The notes below the pieces were generated by a model, which saw only the letters and a list, made by a program, of their open reading frames with translations, was not told where the DNA came from and made no database searches. 64,000 bases of DNA from Parafilimonas terrae (lineage in GTDB: Bacteria > Bacteroidota > Bacteroidia > Chitinophagales > Chitinophagaceae): NCBI RefSeq assembly GCF_900115755.1, contig NZ_FOXQ01000001.1, forward strand, positions 806,001 to 870,000, read 5' to 3'. The position numbers and the translations under genes are program-made. Shown here in pieces: positions 43,816-52,696 of this stretch (position 1 is the stretch's first letter; the number at the start of each line of letters is the position of its first letter).

Positions 43816-44184
43816 TTAACGGGGTATCTTCAGTTTCCAGCCCGGCTGAATAAGATCGGGATTGGAGATCACATCTTTATTGGCTTCATAAATCTTTTGC
43901 CAGCTTACGCCAAACTGCTTACCAATTTTGGAAAGGTTATCGCCCGCCTTCACTTCATATTCTTCCGTTGCGCCTTCCGCAGTAGTAATATTTAAAACAA
44001 GGTCGCCTGCGCGGTAATCGGGGTCAATCTTATTGTAAATATCCCACAACTGTTTCTTTACATCTTCCGACGGCGCCTGGCCGTCAATATATAAAACATT
44101 ATCCTGCTCCCTTACCTGCAGGCCGGTTACGCCCGCTGTTTGGGCAGCGGTTACCAGTTCATTATATTTATCCTGTAGTGCCAT
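43816..44184 (-). CDS. BON-LysM protein, Kbp/YgaU-like
   Basis: 122 residues from the ATG at 44184; a longer start would overlap the upstream gene. Residues ~5-65 form a BON-like domain (DNVLYIDGQAPSEDVKK) and ~72-122 a LysM domain (YEVKAGDNLSKIGKQFGVSW ending LIQPGWKLKIP). E. coli Kbp (YgaU) has the same two domains and binds potassium in the cytoplasm. No signal peptide, consistent with that. The upstream gene, 10 bases away, encodes a lipoprotein with two BON domains, so they form a pair. Confidence 0.9.
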   Translation of the reverse strand: MALQDKYNELVTAAQTAGVTGLQVREQDNVLYIDGQAPSEDVKKQLWDIYNKIDPDYRAGDLVLNITTAEGATEEYEVKAGDNLSKIGKQFGVSWQKIYEANKDVISNPDLIQPGWKLKIPR

Positions 44185-44194
44185 AGTATTGCTT

Positions 44195-44686
44195 TTATTC
44201 AATGGTTAATTTGTTTTCTATTTTCTTAGGTTTAATGGCATGCAGCTTCATCATTAAAGCCTGGAGGTCGGCCCTTTTAATTTTACCCGTGAGCGTAACC
44301 ACGCCATCATTAATAGCTGCCGTTACGCCATTATAACCGGAGACAATATCATTCACAGCGGTTTTTAAAGAATCATCCGGAGATATTACAACAGGTGCCG
44401 GCGGTGGTGCGGGTGGGGTTACGGTAATTGTGCTTTTTACATCTTTCACGCCTTTTACTGTTTTAACGGCATCTGTTGCTGAAGCGTCGCAACCTTCTGC
44501 TTCACAGCTTCCGGTGAGCGTAACCACGCCACCAGTTACAGAAGCGGTAATGCCTGTATAGCCGGGGTTTTTAGCAAGCTCATCGCTCACAGCCTTTTGT
44601 ATGTCAGCATCTTTAGGGCCGCACGATGCAAACAGAATGCATAGCCCCGCTATAAATGCGGTCCACCTGAGTTTAAAATTTTTCAT
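44195..44686 (-). CDS. Lipoprotein with two BON domains
   Basis: 163 residues. Signal peptide with lipobox ending at Cys22 (LFASCGPKD). Two BON units (about 28-90 and 105-163) each end in the GVVTLTGxxxxxxxxxA pattern and are joined by a Pro-rich linker (PPAPPPAPV). BON domains bind phospholipid or bridge envelope layers, as in OsmY. Operon with the Kbp-like gene. Confidence 0.9.
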   Translation of the reverse strand: MKNFKLRWTAFIAGLCILFASCGPKDADIQKAVSDELAKNPGYTGITASVTGGVVTLTGSCEAEGCDASATDAVKTVKGVKDVKSTITVTPPAPPPAPVVISPDDSLKTAVNDIVSGYNGVTAAINDGVVTLTGKIKRADLQALMMKLHAIKPKKIENKLTIE

Positions 44687-45070
44687 GATGAATTTTTGAA
44701 GTTAAATAATTAGAAATACCCAATCCTGGCGGACGGGCATTATTAATGGCATGCCGAATATATCTTAAAAATCATGCCAAGCGTATTGAGGGTTTTGTGC
44801 ATTTATCCTGGTATCATGTTTTACGCAGGTTTGGAACATTAGTAGATTTAGTGAATTGATGATGATGTGGGGCGATTGCATTGATTGAAAACGCAGGGTC
44901 TCGTGGCTTTGCACTAATGCTTTTAACGAAGACCCTGCTACGACAAATTATTAACTGACACAGTTTTTTTTACACTCCCTAAGCAATTTTATAAACGATT
45001 TTTTTATGCTCTATCAATATTGAGCAGACTCTAAAAAGTTATGCGACTTGTGTGCTTGTCAAATGAAAAA
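44687..45070. other. Intergenic region at the left edge of the accessory island
   Basis: 384 bases without a gene. Notable: GCAGGGTCT near 44891 and AGACCCTGC near 44930 are perfect inverted 9-mers ~30 bp apart that could form a hairpin; further on the sequence becomes A/T-rich. No open frame of note and no tRNA were seen, so no insertion target could be named. Confidence 0.5.
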
Positions 45071-45508
45071 TTAATTTTTTTTATTTCTATTGAAATGATT
45101 ATCTAATAATCTTCTTTTAATCCTTTTGATAGTATACGACGGTAAATAGGGGTTTAGCTTTTTATCAACAATTGCATTTGCTTCATTTATTTTTCCTTTT
45201 AATGCTAATAGTCTTGCTTGAAATAAATGAAATGTATTTGTATAACTATTTGCGGTGGCATTTTGTCTCTCAAACCTTTTTAAGGTTTCTTCCATTTCAC
45301 TTATATTATTATGTCTCTCACATATTTCTAATTTTGTTATTAGTGGAAAAGAACTTTCTGGATAAATTTCTATAGCTTCATTGATAGTTTTCAAAGCATT
45401 TTCTTCATCATTATATTGATTAGAGTAATTTTCAGCTAATGCACTTAAATACATTTCCCTTGCAATTAATGACCTTATTTTACCTAAATCATCAATTAAT
45501 TCCGACAA
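45071..45508 (-). CDS. TPR-like helical protein, probably 5'-truncated
   Basis: 145 residues from a TTG; the frame remains open for about 19 codons upstream but with no ATG, and it runs into the IS110 remnant. Helical repeats (TINEAIEIYPESSFPLITKL; LFQARLLALKGKINEANAIV) look like tetratricopeptide-type units, ending in a basic RIKRRLLDNHFNRNKKN tail. It is likely the C-terminal end of a larger protein cut by a rearrangement at ~45530. Strongly A/T-rich compared with its neighbours. No function assigned. Confidence 0.5.
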   Translation of the reverse strand: MSELIDDLGKIRSLIAREMYLSALAENYSNQYNDEENALKTINEAIEIYPESSFPLITKLEICERHNNISEMEETLKRFERQNATANSYTNTFHLFQARLLALKGKINEANAIVDKKLNPYLPSYTIKRIKRRLLDNHFNRNKKN

Positions 45509-45532
45509 AATCTTTTGGAAATTATTTGGTAA

Positions 45533-46024
45533 GCAACGTTGCTTGCTGAAACAAATGGCTTTCTTTTATTTAAAAATGCATCTCAACTGGTTAGTTATTG
45601 CGGATATGATGTTGTAGAAAACCAATCAGGCAAGCACGTTGGCAAAACTAAAATATCGAAGAAAGGCAATGGGCACATAAGGCGCGTATTGCACATGCCT
45701 GCCTTTAATGTGGTAAGATACCAGGTTCAGCCTTTTATACAACTCTATGAAAGAACATTGCAAAAGCATAATATAAAAATGAAAAGTTATGTTGCTGTGC
45801 AAAAGAAAATACTTGTAATCATTTATTCTCTGTGGAAAAACAATCAGGTATTTAATGAACAACATCAATACAATACAACCAGAGATGAGGAGTTGGTGCA
45901 TTCCTCTCGGCTCAGCTTCGAAGAAGCTGCACAAAAAAATAGCTCTGAAGCAAATCAGAGCTACACAAGGTATACAACCATCGAAGTATCGTCGTTTGCA
46001 TCCTCTCGGCTTTTGCAAAAATAA
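45533..46024 (+). pseudogene. IS110-family transposase, C-terminal remnant
   Basis: The frame, open from 45533, gives ATLLAETNGFLLFKNASQLV, then SYCGYDVVENQSGKHVGKTK and GNGHIRRVLHMPAF, the Transposase_20 part of IS110/IS116/IS902 enzymes, followed by the usual C-terminal helix (SYVAVQKKILVIIYSLWKNN). The N-terminal DEDD-type catalytic domain is missing, since a stop codon and unrelated sequence precede 45533. The element is therefore dead and its left end lost. Confidence 0.88.
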
Positions 46025-46151
46025 CACTTAAAATTATTTGGAATTACAGACAGTACCTTGCGCCAGATAGAGGTTTGCAATTAGCTGATGTTACAAGGTC
46101 AAGCGCAACTTTCATAAAACCCAATGTTGCCTGCTGGCATATTCAATGGGC

Positions 46152-47822
46152 TCATTCATCCCAAGGAAATTTAACTCTTTCAGAATTTAATATTTCCATT
46201 CGCCATTTGTTTTTTTCGGATGTATCGCCTTTGTATCGGTACCTTGTTTGAGATTTCCATTGCAAAACATCGTCAAAACTTCTGTCATCATCAGGTTTTT
46301 CGTTAGGATACTTTTTTCGGAATTCTAAATACCTTTCAATTTGTAAATTAAGTATTTGTTCCCTCTTGTACTGTTCCCAATTCCAAATTTGTTTTCCGCA
46401 CAACTCTTCAATAATTGCAGCTCTTTCTGGAAGTAATTTTAATACTTCTCCATTAGCATTTTTCCTTGTCGTATTTTTATAATTTGCAATTTGGTCTGCA
46501 AGCCATTTCCCTATTAGCCATTTCCCATCGGGAGTCTTTTGCAAAGGTAATTTTAGCTTATGTGATCTTTCATTCCAAGCTGTTTCAAGTTGAAAGTAAT
46601 TTTCTAACCAAATATCATCGTCAGATTTTCCGCCTGCATTCATTGTTTCCCAAACAAACCCAACGGATTGAAGTTTCTCAAATTCACCTTCTAGAAAATA
46701 TGGTATTATTTTTTTCTTCCTTCTTAATTTTTGTCTTGCAAACCACCCGCCAAGTTCGTAGTCGGGATGATTTCTGTCTTTGTGTTGTGGTACATAAGCT
46801 CTTGTTTGCTTATGCTTTACCATATACTGTTTAAGTTTTTGAAAATTTTGCTCCCATATGTAAGCACTCCTGGAATATTTCCCATCTCCTATAGGGAACC
46901 CGGCTTCTCGTAATCTGAGTTCTAATTCTAAGGGCAAAATGTCAAACCTAATCAGCTCTTTAATTCTGTCGTACCAATTAACTAACTGTCTATTCTCTAC
47001 ATATTGTGTGTTATCATTAATTACCCCTGTCGGGTTTACTGAATTTTTGTATTCAACATATTGTGGTAAGAAAATTTCAAAGTTTTCAAAATCTGTATCA
47101 GTAACTACTGGCGGTTTATTACTGTAATTTCTTTCATTCGGCAACTCGCCATTTTCAAAAATTATATCTTCAGGTATAAAAACCTCATCTGTAGCTACTC
47201 CATTTTCTCCGTCGGTTGGCTGTGTTTCTTTTTCAGTGCCTTTTTCAAATTGAGAATAAAGTAATCCTTGTTCGTCATACTTAGTAATTAATTCTTTGTC
47301 AAGTTTGAAAAGGAATTGGCTTTGTAAGGTTAAAAATTCCCGAAAATATTGTTTTACTTCTGAAAGAAGTTTATTGCCTTGTTTGTCTGTTGCCGGTTGA
47401 AAGTCAAGCTGAATGCAAGCCTCAATATTGTTTATAAAACCTGAATGTGTCAAATTAGATGAGCCGATAATAACTCTTGTGTGTTTTTGCCCTTCAAACA
47501 GAAAAAGTTTTGGGTGATAAGTTATATACTCTTCTTCTCTATGATAGATGTATGTTTCAATTCCTTTTTCAAGTAATAGTTCTAAAGCCTGTTTTGATGT
47601 TCCTTTGTTGTCTACTCCAATGTAAAAGACAAGTTTTTTAAAATTTTGTTGAGCAATATTTAAAGATTTGTCGAGTTTTAAAATGCCTGATGATGCAGCA
47701 AAAGCTACGAAGCCGTGAAAAGTTTCAAAAATTTTATTGTCAGAGAAAGATGCAGCAAGTTGTTCTCCTACATTTATTTGGTTGTCATTATGTAAACCGT
47801 GTCCGATGAAATTTACTTGCAT
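46152..47822 (-). CDS. PLD-like nuclease protein with C-terminal helicase-associated domains
   Basis: 556 residues. The N-terminal ~180 residues carry one PLD-type HKD motif: YHPKLFLF followed by VIIGSSNLTHSGF, so a dimer would be needed for a full active site. A ~100-residue acidic linker follows. The C-terminal ~290 residues have Trp-rich units resembling the helicase-associated (HA) domain: DYELGGWFARQKLRRKK, LQSVGFVWETM and WLIGKWLADQIANY. No helicase or methylase gene is adjacent. PLD nucleases with such parts appear in restriction/defence contexts, so a DNA-targeting role is plausible but unproven. More A/T-rich than its surroundings; lies between two mobile-element remnants. Confidence 0.75.
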   Translation of the reverse strand: MQVNFIGHGLHNDNQINVGEQLAASFSDNKIFETFHGFVAFAASSGILKLDKSLNIAQQNFKKLVFYIGVDNKGTSKQALELLLEKGIETYIYHREEEYITYHPKLFLFEGQKHTRVIIGSSNLTHSGFINNIEACIQLDFQPATDKQGNKLLSEVKQYFREFLTLQSQFLFKLDKELITKYDEQGLLYSQFEKGTEKETQPTDGENGVATDEVFIPEDIIFENGELPNERNYSNKPPVVTDTDFENFEIFLPQYVEYKNSVNPTGVINDNTQYVENRQLVNWYDRIKELIRFDILPLELELRLREAGFPIGDGKYSRSAYIWEQNFQKLKQYMVKHKQTRAYVPQHKDRNHPDYELGGWFARQKLRRKKKIIPYFLEGEFEKLQSVGFVWETMNAGGKSDDDIWLENYFQLETAWNERSHKLKLPLQKTPDGKWLIGKWLADQIANYKNTTRKNANGEVLKLLPERAAIIEELCGKQIWNWEQYKREQILNLQIERYLEFRKKYPNEKPDDDRSFDDVLQWKSQTRYRYKGDTSEKNKWRMEILNSERVKFPWDE

Positions 47823-47983
47823 ACTTAGGGTGTGTCAAAATGCTTGCAGCCAACGCGAATATTTGTGAAATTATACGAAATAAAAAGTCAACAACAATTT
47901 TTTACAACAACTGATTTTTATTTTTTTGTGCTTAAAATACGCAGCTATCTCATAAAAAATAGTTTTGCAAATGCAATTTCGCA

Positions 47984-48271
47984 TTATTTAATCATTCCCT
48001 TTATGTCTTCCAGCGGGCTGATGATCTTACTTAAATCTTTATTCGTTACATGCAGATAGCCAATGTGGTTTTTATGCTATTGTGCCCCAGCAATTTTTGT
48101 ATAAATGTAACATCTATTCCTTTTTCCAGAAGGTGAGTTGCAAAGCTGTGCCACAACTGTGCATGCCTCCCGGTTGCCATATTCCCGCTTTTGTTTCATA
48201 GGCCGCAAAGTCCTTTTCCCTGCTCATAGCTTTACTAAAGAGATATTGCGGGTAAGAGAACCCTTGTAATT
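47984..48271 (-). pseudogene. Tyrosine recombinase/integrase C-terminal remnant
   Basis: Read on the minus strand in three frames: YPQYLFSKAM...KAGI...GGMHS, then [20 protein letters not shown] and [13 protein letters not shown], then [18 protein letters not shown] to a TAA at 47984. The joins need one restored T each (around 48145 and 48058). The H-x-L-R-H box reads W instead of R in the reconstructed frame, so a catalytic residue is lost too. The remaining LGH box and late Tyr identify the family. No upstream N-terminal part is present. Confidence 0.8.
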
Positions 48272-48322
48272 ATTCTTAGCCCAGTACGCTGATTGTTTAA
48301 CGGTACATAACGCTTTCCATCA

Positions 48323-49342
48323 TCAGTTTCTTATTTCCCTTCGCATAAATAAATAATAAGACCAGGCAAAACATACAACCGTAGCTGCTACCAAACCACT
48401 TACCTGCGGCCATACAATCATCAGGCTTTCTTTAAACGGCAACGGGGAAGGAATAGCGCCTGCCATTTGCTCCATGGTAAGCGGGCCAAGGCTTCTCACC
48501 GAAGGCATAAGCAGCGTGGTTACGGCATCGGTATAAAGCCTGCCCGGCGCCAGCCTCAGCACATTTAAAACAATATTGTTGTAATAAATCGTCTGCCCTG
48601 GTGAAATAAAAGCAGGATTGGGCAACAGCGCTTTGGCTATCATGTTTACAATCATCTGGTAAAAAATGGTAAAGAACAACCAAATGCCAATAGCTGTAAG
48701 CGCCGATGTTGCAGCCTGTTTAAATTTTACAGACAATAAAATAGAAAGGCTTAACCAGAAAGCAACATAAGCAATGCTCAATGCCGTAAAAGAAAAGATG
48801 CGCAGTATTTCTTCCGGATCAATGCGCACACCGGTAATTAAAAGGCCACCGCCAATCATTAATAAAACAAGCGAAAAGAACAAAGTGCTTACAATGATTA
48901 ATGCGCTTATAAATTTTGACAGCAATAAATTGTCCCTGTAAACAGGCTGTGCCATGAGCCGGATAAGCGTTCCGCTGTTTTGTTCCGAATTGATGGCATC
49001 AAACCCCAATCCAATACCTAACAAGGGCCCTAAAAAATTAAGGAATACATGAAACGGCGGCAACGTGCCATCGGTAGTAGTCAATAATTTCAAATAAAGA
49101 AAAAGATGGCCGGGGTCTTTTACATTGGCCACAGCCGTTGCTATGTTGCTTAATGAAACATACATCGACCCGAAAAATGTAAGTACAATTAAAGCCAGCA
49201 ATACGGTAAAACGCCAGCTTCGTATATTATCAGCAATTTCTTTATGCACCATTACCCTGAACGGGTTTGCAGTGGTATATGGCTGGCTACTGCTTGCTTT
49301 TTTGAAGAAAGGATTTTTGAAAGAAACCTCCAGGCTTTTCAT
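48323..49342 (-). CDS. ABC-2 type transporter permease
   Basis: 339 residues: a helix at about 44-66, a ~50-residue loop, then five further helices (for example IVSTLFFSLVLLMIGGGLLI; ALSIAYVAFWLSLSILLSV; AIGIWLFFTIFYQMIVNMI). The DAINSEQNSGTLIRLMAQP motif is typical of ABC-2 exporters related to NosY/gliding-type permeases. Its start overlaps the ATPase gene by 56 bases, so the two are coupled; an internal ATG (M31) is the alternative start. Third gene of a trio with the NEW3 protein and ATPase. Confidence 0.88.
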   Translation of the reverse strand: MKSLEVSFKNPFFKKASSSQPYTTANPFRVMVHKEIADNIRSWRFTVLLALIVLTFFGSMYVSLSNIATAVANVKDPGHLFLYLKLLTTTDGTLPPFHVFLNFLGPLLGIGLGFDAINSEQNSGTLIRLMAQPVYRDNLLLSKFISALIIVSTLFFSLVLLMIGGGLLITGVRIDPEEILRIFSFTALSIAYVAFWLSLSILLSVKFKQAATSALTAIGIWLFFTIFYQMIVNMIAKALLPNPAFISPGQTIYYNNIVLNVLRLAPGRLYTDAVTTLLMPSVRSLGPLTMEQMAGAIPSPLPFKESLMIVWPQVSGLVAATVVCFAWSYYLFMRREIRN

Positions 49343-50300
49343 CTGTATTCTCTGTTAGATTGTTTTCAAAATATTTTTGATAAATTTCATCGAGGCCATA
49401 TTCTTTTTGCTGTACGCCAGTTATATCAAAATTTTCATTCACAAAAAAGCGTACGATATCCGGCGTTACATTTTGTGAGCAGGCGATCTCAATATTGTTA
49501 TCATTAACTGCAATTTTCTCTACTGCTTCCATCTGCAACAATGCATGCTCCAGGCGCCAGGGTGTTGCAACCGGTTCTTTTAAAGTTATATCCACCACAT
49601 AATTTTCTTCAGCAAATAAATTGCGCGACAGTTGATCAAGATTGCCTTCCACCAGCAGTTTGCCGCCAACAAAAATGCCTACCCTGTCGCACACCTGCTG
49701 CACCTGGTGCAGGTGATGGGAAGATAATAATACCGTTAATCCCTGCTGGCGGCTTAGCTGCCGTATTAAAGCAAGAAACTCCTTTACGCCGCTGGGGTCA
49801 ATGCCCAGTGTTGGTTCATCGAGTATAATAACTTCGGGCTGTTTAATAAGCACATCGGCAAGGCCCAGCCGCTGTTTCATACCGCGGGAAAAAGCGCCGG
49901 TTTTTTTATTGATATCAGCGCCGAGGCCTACCTCCTTCAGCATATCGTGTGCCCTTTCCTTTACCTCAGCTTCAGCAACGCCATTTAACCTTGCTATATA
50001 GAGCAGGTTTTCAAGCGCCGTCATGCTATCATAAAAACCCACACTATCCGGCATATAACCCACTTTACGTTTTACGGCAATAGGATTGGCCGTAGCATTA
50101 TAACCGCAAACCTCCGCTGTGCCGGCAGTAGGCTCTGTAAGCCCCAGCATCATTAATATGGCCGTGGTTTTTCCTGCGCCGTTCGGGCCAAGCAGGCCGA
50201 ATATTTCGCCTTTGTTCACCACAAGATTAAGATCATCAACTGCTTTGAGTTTACCATAGCATTTGGTTAACCCCCGCAACTGTATAACAGCATTTTCCAT
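49287..50300 (-). CDS. ABC transporter ATPase (ABC-2/NosF-like)
   Basis: 337 residues from the ATG at 50300. Walker A GPNGAGKTT, signature SRGMKQRLGLADVL, Walker B VIILDEPTLGID, and LLSSHHLHQVQQVCDRVG with the H-loop. The C-terminal ~100 residues form the regulatory tail of exporter-type ATPases. Four bases after the NEW3 gene stop and overlapping the permease start, it drives the ABC-2 permease; the cargo is unknown. Confidence 0.92.
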   Translation of the reverse strand: MENAVIQLRGLTKCYGKLKAVDDLNLVVNKGEIFGLLGPNGAGKTTAILMMLGLTEPTAGTAEVCGYNATANPIAVKRKVGYMPDSVGFYDSMTALENLLYIARLNGVAEAEVKERAHDMLKEVGLGADINKKTGAFSRGMKQRLGLADVLIKQPEVIILDEPTLGIDPSGVKEFLALIRQLSRQQGLTVLLSSHHLHQVQQVCDRVGIFVGGKLLVEGNLDQLSRNLFAEENYVVDITLKEPVATPWRLEHALLQMEAVEKIAVNDNNIEIACSQNVTPDIVRFFVNENFDITGVQQKEYGLDEIYQKYFENNLTENTDEKPGGFFQKSFLQKSKQ

Positions 50301-50304
50301 AACC

Positions 50305-51135
50305 TTATCTCCTTCCGTATTTTCGAATGAGGCGATATACGAGGAATACAGCAAGCAGTATCACCACAATGCCAATCCAGCCCGATAGTATGGAAGTTTT
50401 AACCGTCATCCTGAAAGTTGCATCGGAACTGGCATTACTGTTTTTGGCGGTGAAAACAGTAACATAATCACCGGCAATGGTTTTATCGGGCACCGTTAAG
50501 GTTGCCGTTACATCAGCCGTTTTACCGGGCTCTATTTGTGCTATTTTGGAAGGCACAAAACCCGCCTGCCATTTGGCAGGTGTTTGCGCAGTAAGATTTA
50601 TTTCTTTTAAAGGAATGGTGCCGGTATTTGTTACCACAAGATGAATATCTCTTTTGCTGCCTTCAGTTATATCATCGCTTAAAAGACCGGCTGGAGTGGA
50701 AAGATTAATTCCATAAGCGCCTTTTACCACAGCTTGCAGGTTTAATCGCAAAGTATCTTTCGGGGAGATAGCCATCACCGGTATATCGTACCTGGCAGGC
50801 TTTGCAAGCTGGCTGGCATTTATTTCAATACTTATATCCTGCGTTTTGCCGGCATCAACACTCACAGAAGATACCTGGCTTCCTATGGTGCGGAATGCAA
50901 TGAGCCATCCGTCGGGCATCTGCGCATATAAATCGTATATGCGTGTTTCCGAAGAACCATTATGCAAATTGGCATTGTAACGGAATGTTTCACTAACCGC
51001 CGCCTCAATATTGATGAGGTTTGAAGTGAACGAAGATGGCGCTGAAGCACCCGCGGTTGTTTGTGCTGATAACGGTAGAAAAAAACATAGGCCTGCTGAT
51101 AAGAAAAAACATGCAAGCAAGCTGAAAGGGCGCAT
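50305..51135 (-). CDS. NEW3-domain membrane protein, partner of ABC transporter
   Basis: 276 residues from the ATG at 51135, giving a signal peptide ending near LPLSAQ. Two immunoglobulin-like repeats follow, the second clearly NEW3-like (LVVTNTGTIPLKEINLTAQT; WQAGFVPSKIAQIEPGKTAD), and one C-terminal membrane helix (ILSGWIGIVVILLAVFLVY) before RKYGRR. It is thus periplasmic and anchored at its C-terminus. The gene precedes the ABC ATPase by four bases; NEW3-ABC neighbour sets occur in many bacteria and archaea, and an accessory/export role is inferred. Confidence 0.85.
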   Translation of the reverse strand: MRPFSLLACFFLSAGLCFFLPLSAQTTAGASAPSSFTSNLINIEAAVSETFRYNANLHNGSSETRIYDLYAQMPDGWLIAFRTIGSQVSSVSVDAGKTQDISIEINASQLAKPARYDIPVMAISPKDTLRLNLQAVVKGAYGINLSTPAGLLSDDITEGSKRDIHLVVTNTGTIPLKEINLTAQTPAKWQAGFVPSKIAQIEPGKTADVTATLTVPDKTIAGDYVTVFTAKNSNASSDATFRMTVKTSILSGWIGIVVILLAVFLVYRLIRKYGRR

Positions 51136-51544
51136 TATGCGCCGGCTGGTAATTGTAGATTCTGCGAACATACCTTAATAAATAAAAATTATTATGATTG
51201 AAATAATAGCTTCATTTATTATATAAGCAGCTTTTACGCCGTAAGGCAAAAGCAGTTTATTGCAGCAGTGTTTGCAATTTTGTGCCGCCAAGGTAATAAA
51301 GCAAGGATATTAAAAAAAAGTGTGACTGATAGTTTTAAGAAAATTTTTAATGATTAAAACAAACAGCATTTTGCCTTCATAACAATTTAAAACAGTTTAT
51401 AAACTGCATCATTTATTTTGATATATATGGGATAATCGATGCAGCCAGTACATACTATCTGTTATGATAAGCAAACAATAGGAGTAATTAAAAAATATTT
51501 TAAAACAATCCAAAAATGGACTACATTTGGTTTAAATATAGATT
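51136..51544. other. Divergent intergenic region
   Basis: 409 A/T-rich bases between the NEW3 gene and the toxin-antitoxin pair. The only feature I can support is the promoter at 51498-51529. No small gene or RNA was recognised. Confidence 0.5.
51498..51529 (+). promoter_or_regulatory. Promoter of the DUF2384-RES operon
   Basis: TTTT at 51498-51501 and TACATTTG at 51522-51529 (matches TAnnTTTG) are separated by 20 bp. The start codon is 15 bases beyond, so the leader would be very short. Confidence 0.55.
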
Positions 51545-52141
51545 ATGGCAAAGGTTAGTAAAAATGCAAAGCCTATTAATTTGAAAAGCAGCAATTCTTA
51601 TAGTACTGCCAAAAAAAATAATACCAAAGCCAAAGATGCTATTCACAATACAAAATATAACAGAACTTCTCCTGTCAGCAATAAATTACAGGAAGCTGCC
51701 GTGCAATATGGCAGCATGACAATTTTAAACCATGCTTCTAAAAATATTTTTTGGGATGAAGATATGTATGCAGTACCCGCCGCTGATAAAATAACCATTA
51801 TTAAAAAAGGTATCTCCAAAAGAGAGCTTGAGGCCGTTAAGCAAGAATCAGGGCTTGATTATGATACATTAAGCAATGTACTTTCTGTATCAAAAGCAAA
51901 GCTGCACAGTAAAAAAGGCGCTGAAAAGTTTGATCAAAATACCAGTGAGCGCATTATGTTGCTGGCAGATGTAATTGCTTATGGCCAAAATGTATTTGAA
52001 GATAAAAAAACATTCAATGAATGGCTTAAAACCAGCAATACAGCACTTGGCGGCAAAGCGCCCATCGAACTAATGGATACTATTTATGGCATAGATGAAG
52101 TAAAGAAAGAAATTGGCAGAATTGAATATGGTGTATTTTAA
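51545..52141 (+). CDS. DUF2384 (MbcA/ParS/Xre-type) antitoxin
   Basis: 198 residues. The C-terminal ~60 residues are the toxin-binding MbcA/ParS domain (LADVIAYGQNVFEDKKTFNEWL ending in GIDEVKKEIGRIEYGVF), preceded by an Xre-like DNA-binding helix region (~90-135, SKRELEAVKQESGLDYDTLS). The first ~50 residues are unusually long, basic and Asn/Ser/Lys-rich, of low complexity. It neutralises the RES toxin of the next gene and likely represses the operon. Spacing to the toxin gene is 11 bases. Confidence 0.92.
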   Translation: MAKVSKNAKPINLKSSNSYSTAKKNNTKAKDAIHNTKYNRTSPVSNKLQEAAVQYGSMTILNHASKNIFWDEDMYAVPAADKITIIKKGISKRELEAVKQESGLDYDTLSNVLSVSKAKLHSKKGAEKFDQNTSERIMLLADVIAYGQNVFEDKKTFNEWLKTSNTALGGKAPIELMDTIYGIDEVKKEIGRIEYGVF

Positions 52142-52152
52142 ATTAAAATCGC

Positions 52153-52608
52153 ATGTTGCTATACAGGATAGGCGCTGCAAAATATGCCAATGATGTAACA
52201 GGAGAAGGTGCAAGGCTAAATGGGGGAAGATGGAACCATGCCGGTATTCCCTGCATTTATACAGGAGAATCGCGGGCAATTGTTTTACTGGAATATTCTG
52301 CGCATATATCAATCCTCAATATTAAAAGAGCCTTATCTTTTACTACATTTTCTGTTCCCGACGACTCCATTATGGAATTGAAAATTGCCACTCTTCCCGG
52401 CAACTGGAAAGACTTTCCGCATCCAAAAGAAACAAGGGATTTAGGCAGCAAACTGTTAACCGAAAGAAGAAGCCTGGTTATAAAAATCCCTTCTGCAATT
52501 ATTCCGCAAGAATATATTTATCTGATAAACCCTGAACATCTCGAAGTAAACAAAATGAAAATAATTAATGTGGAAGATTATGCGTATGATGTGCGGATAA
52601 AGAGTTAG
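52153..52608 (+). CDS. RES-domain toxin
   Basis: 151 residues, a full-length RES domain: YRIG near the start (Arg), GARLNGGRWNHAG, IYTGESRAIVLLEYSAH (catalytic Glu and neighbours) and EYIYLINPEHLEV near the end. RES toxins such as MbcT degrade NAD+ (phosphorolysis) or ADP-ribosylate targets, stopping growth. Encoded directly after its antitoxin, as is standard for this family. Terminator follows. Confidence 0.94.
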   Translation: MLLYRIGAAKYANDVTGEGARLNGGRWNHAGIPCIYTGESRAIVLLEYSAHISILNIKRALSFTTFSVPDDSIMELKIATLPGNWKDFPHPKETRDLGSKLLTERRSLVIKIPSAIIPQEYIYLINPEHLEVNKMKIINVEDYAYDVRIKS

Positions 52609-52696
52609 TGAACCTATGCCATGTTGCGGGCAATTTGCTTTATCTTAAAAAATGTATAAGCACTTATATATTTTAAGAATAGCATCCTTAAAACAA

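Noticed and set aside
44880-44945. Possible small RNA or tRNA-like hairpin
   Set aside because: Only a 9-bp inverted repeat is present; no cloverleaf, no T-loop, no terminator T run.
45626-46027. 133-residue minus-strand frame
   Set aside because: Antisense of the IS110 transposase remnant, which matches a known family on the plus strand.
47832-48059. 75-residue plus-strand frame between the PLD gene and the ABC permease
   Set aside because: Overlaps the integrase remnant on the opposite strand and has no coherent pattern.
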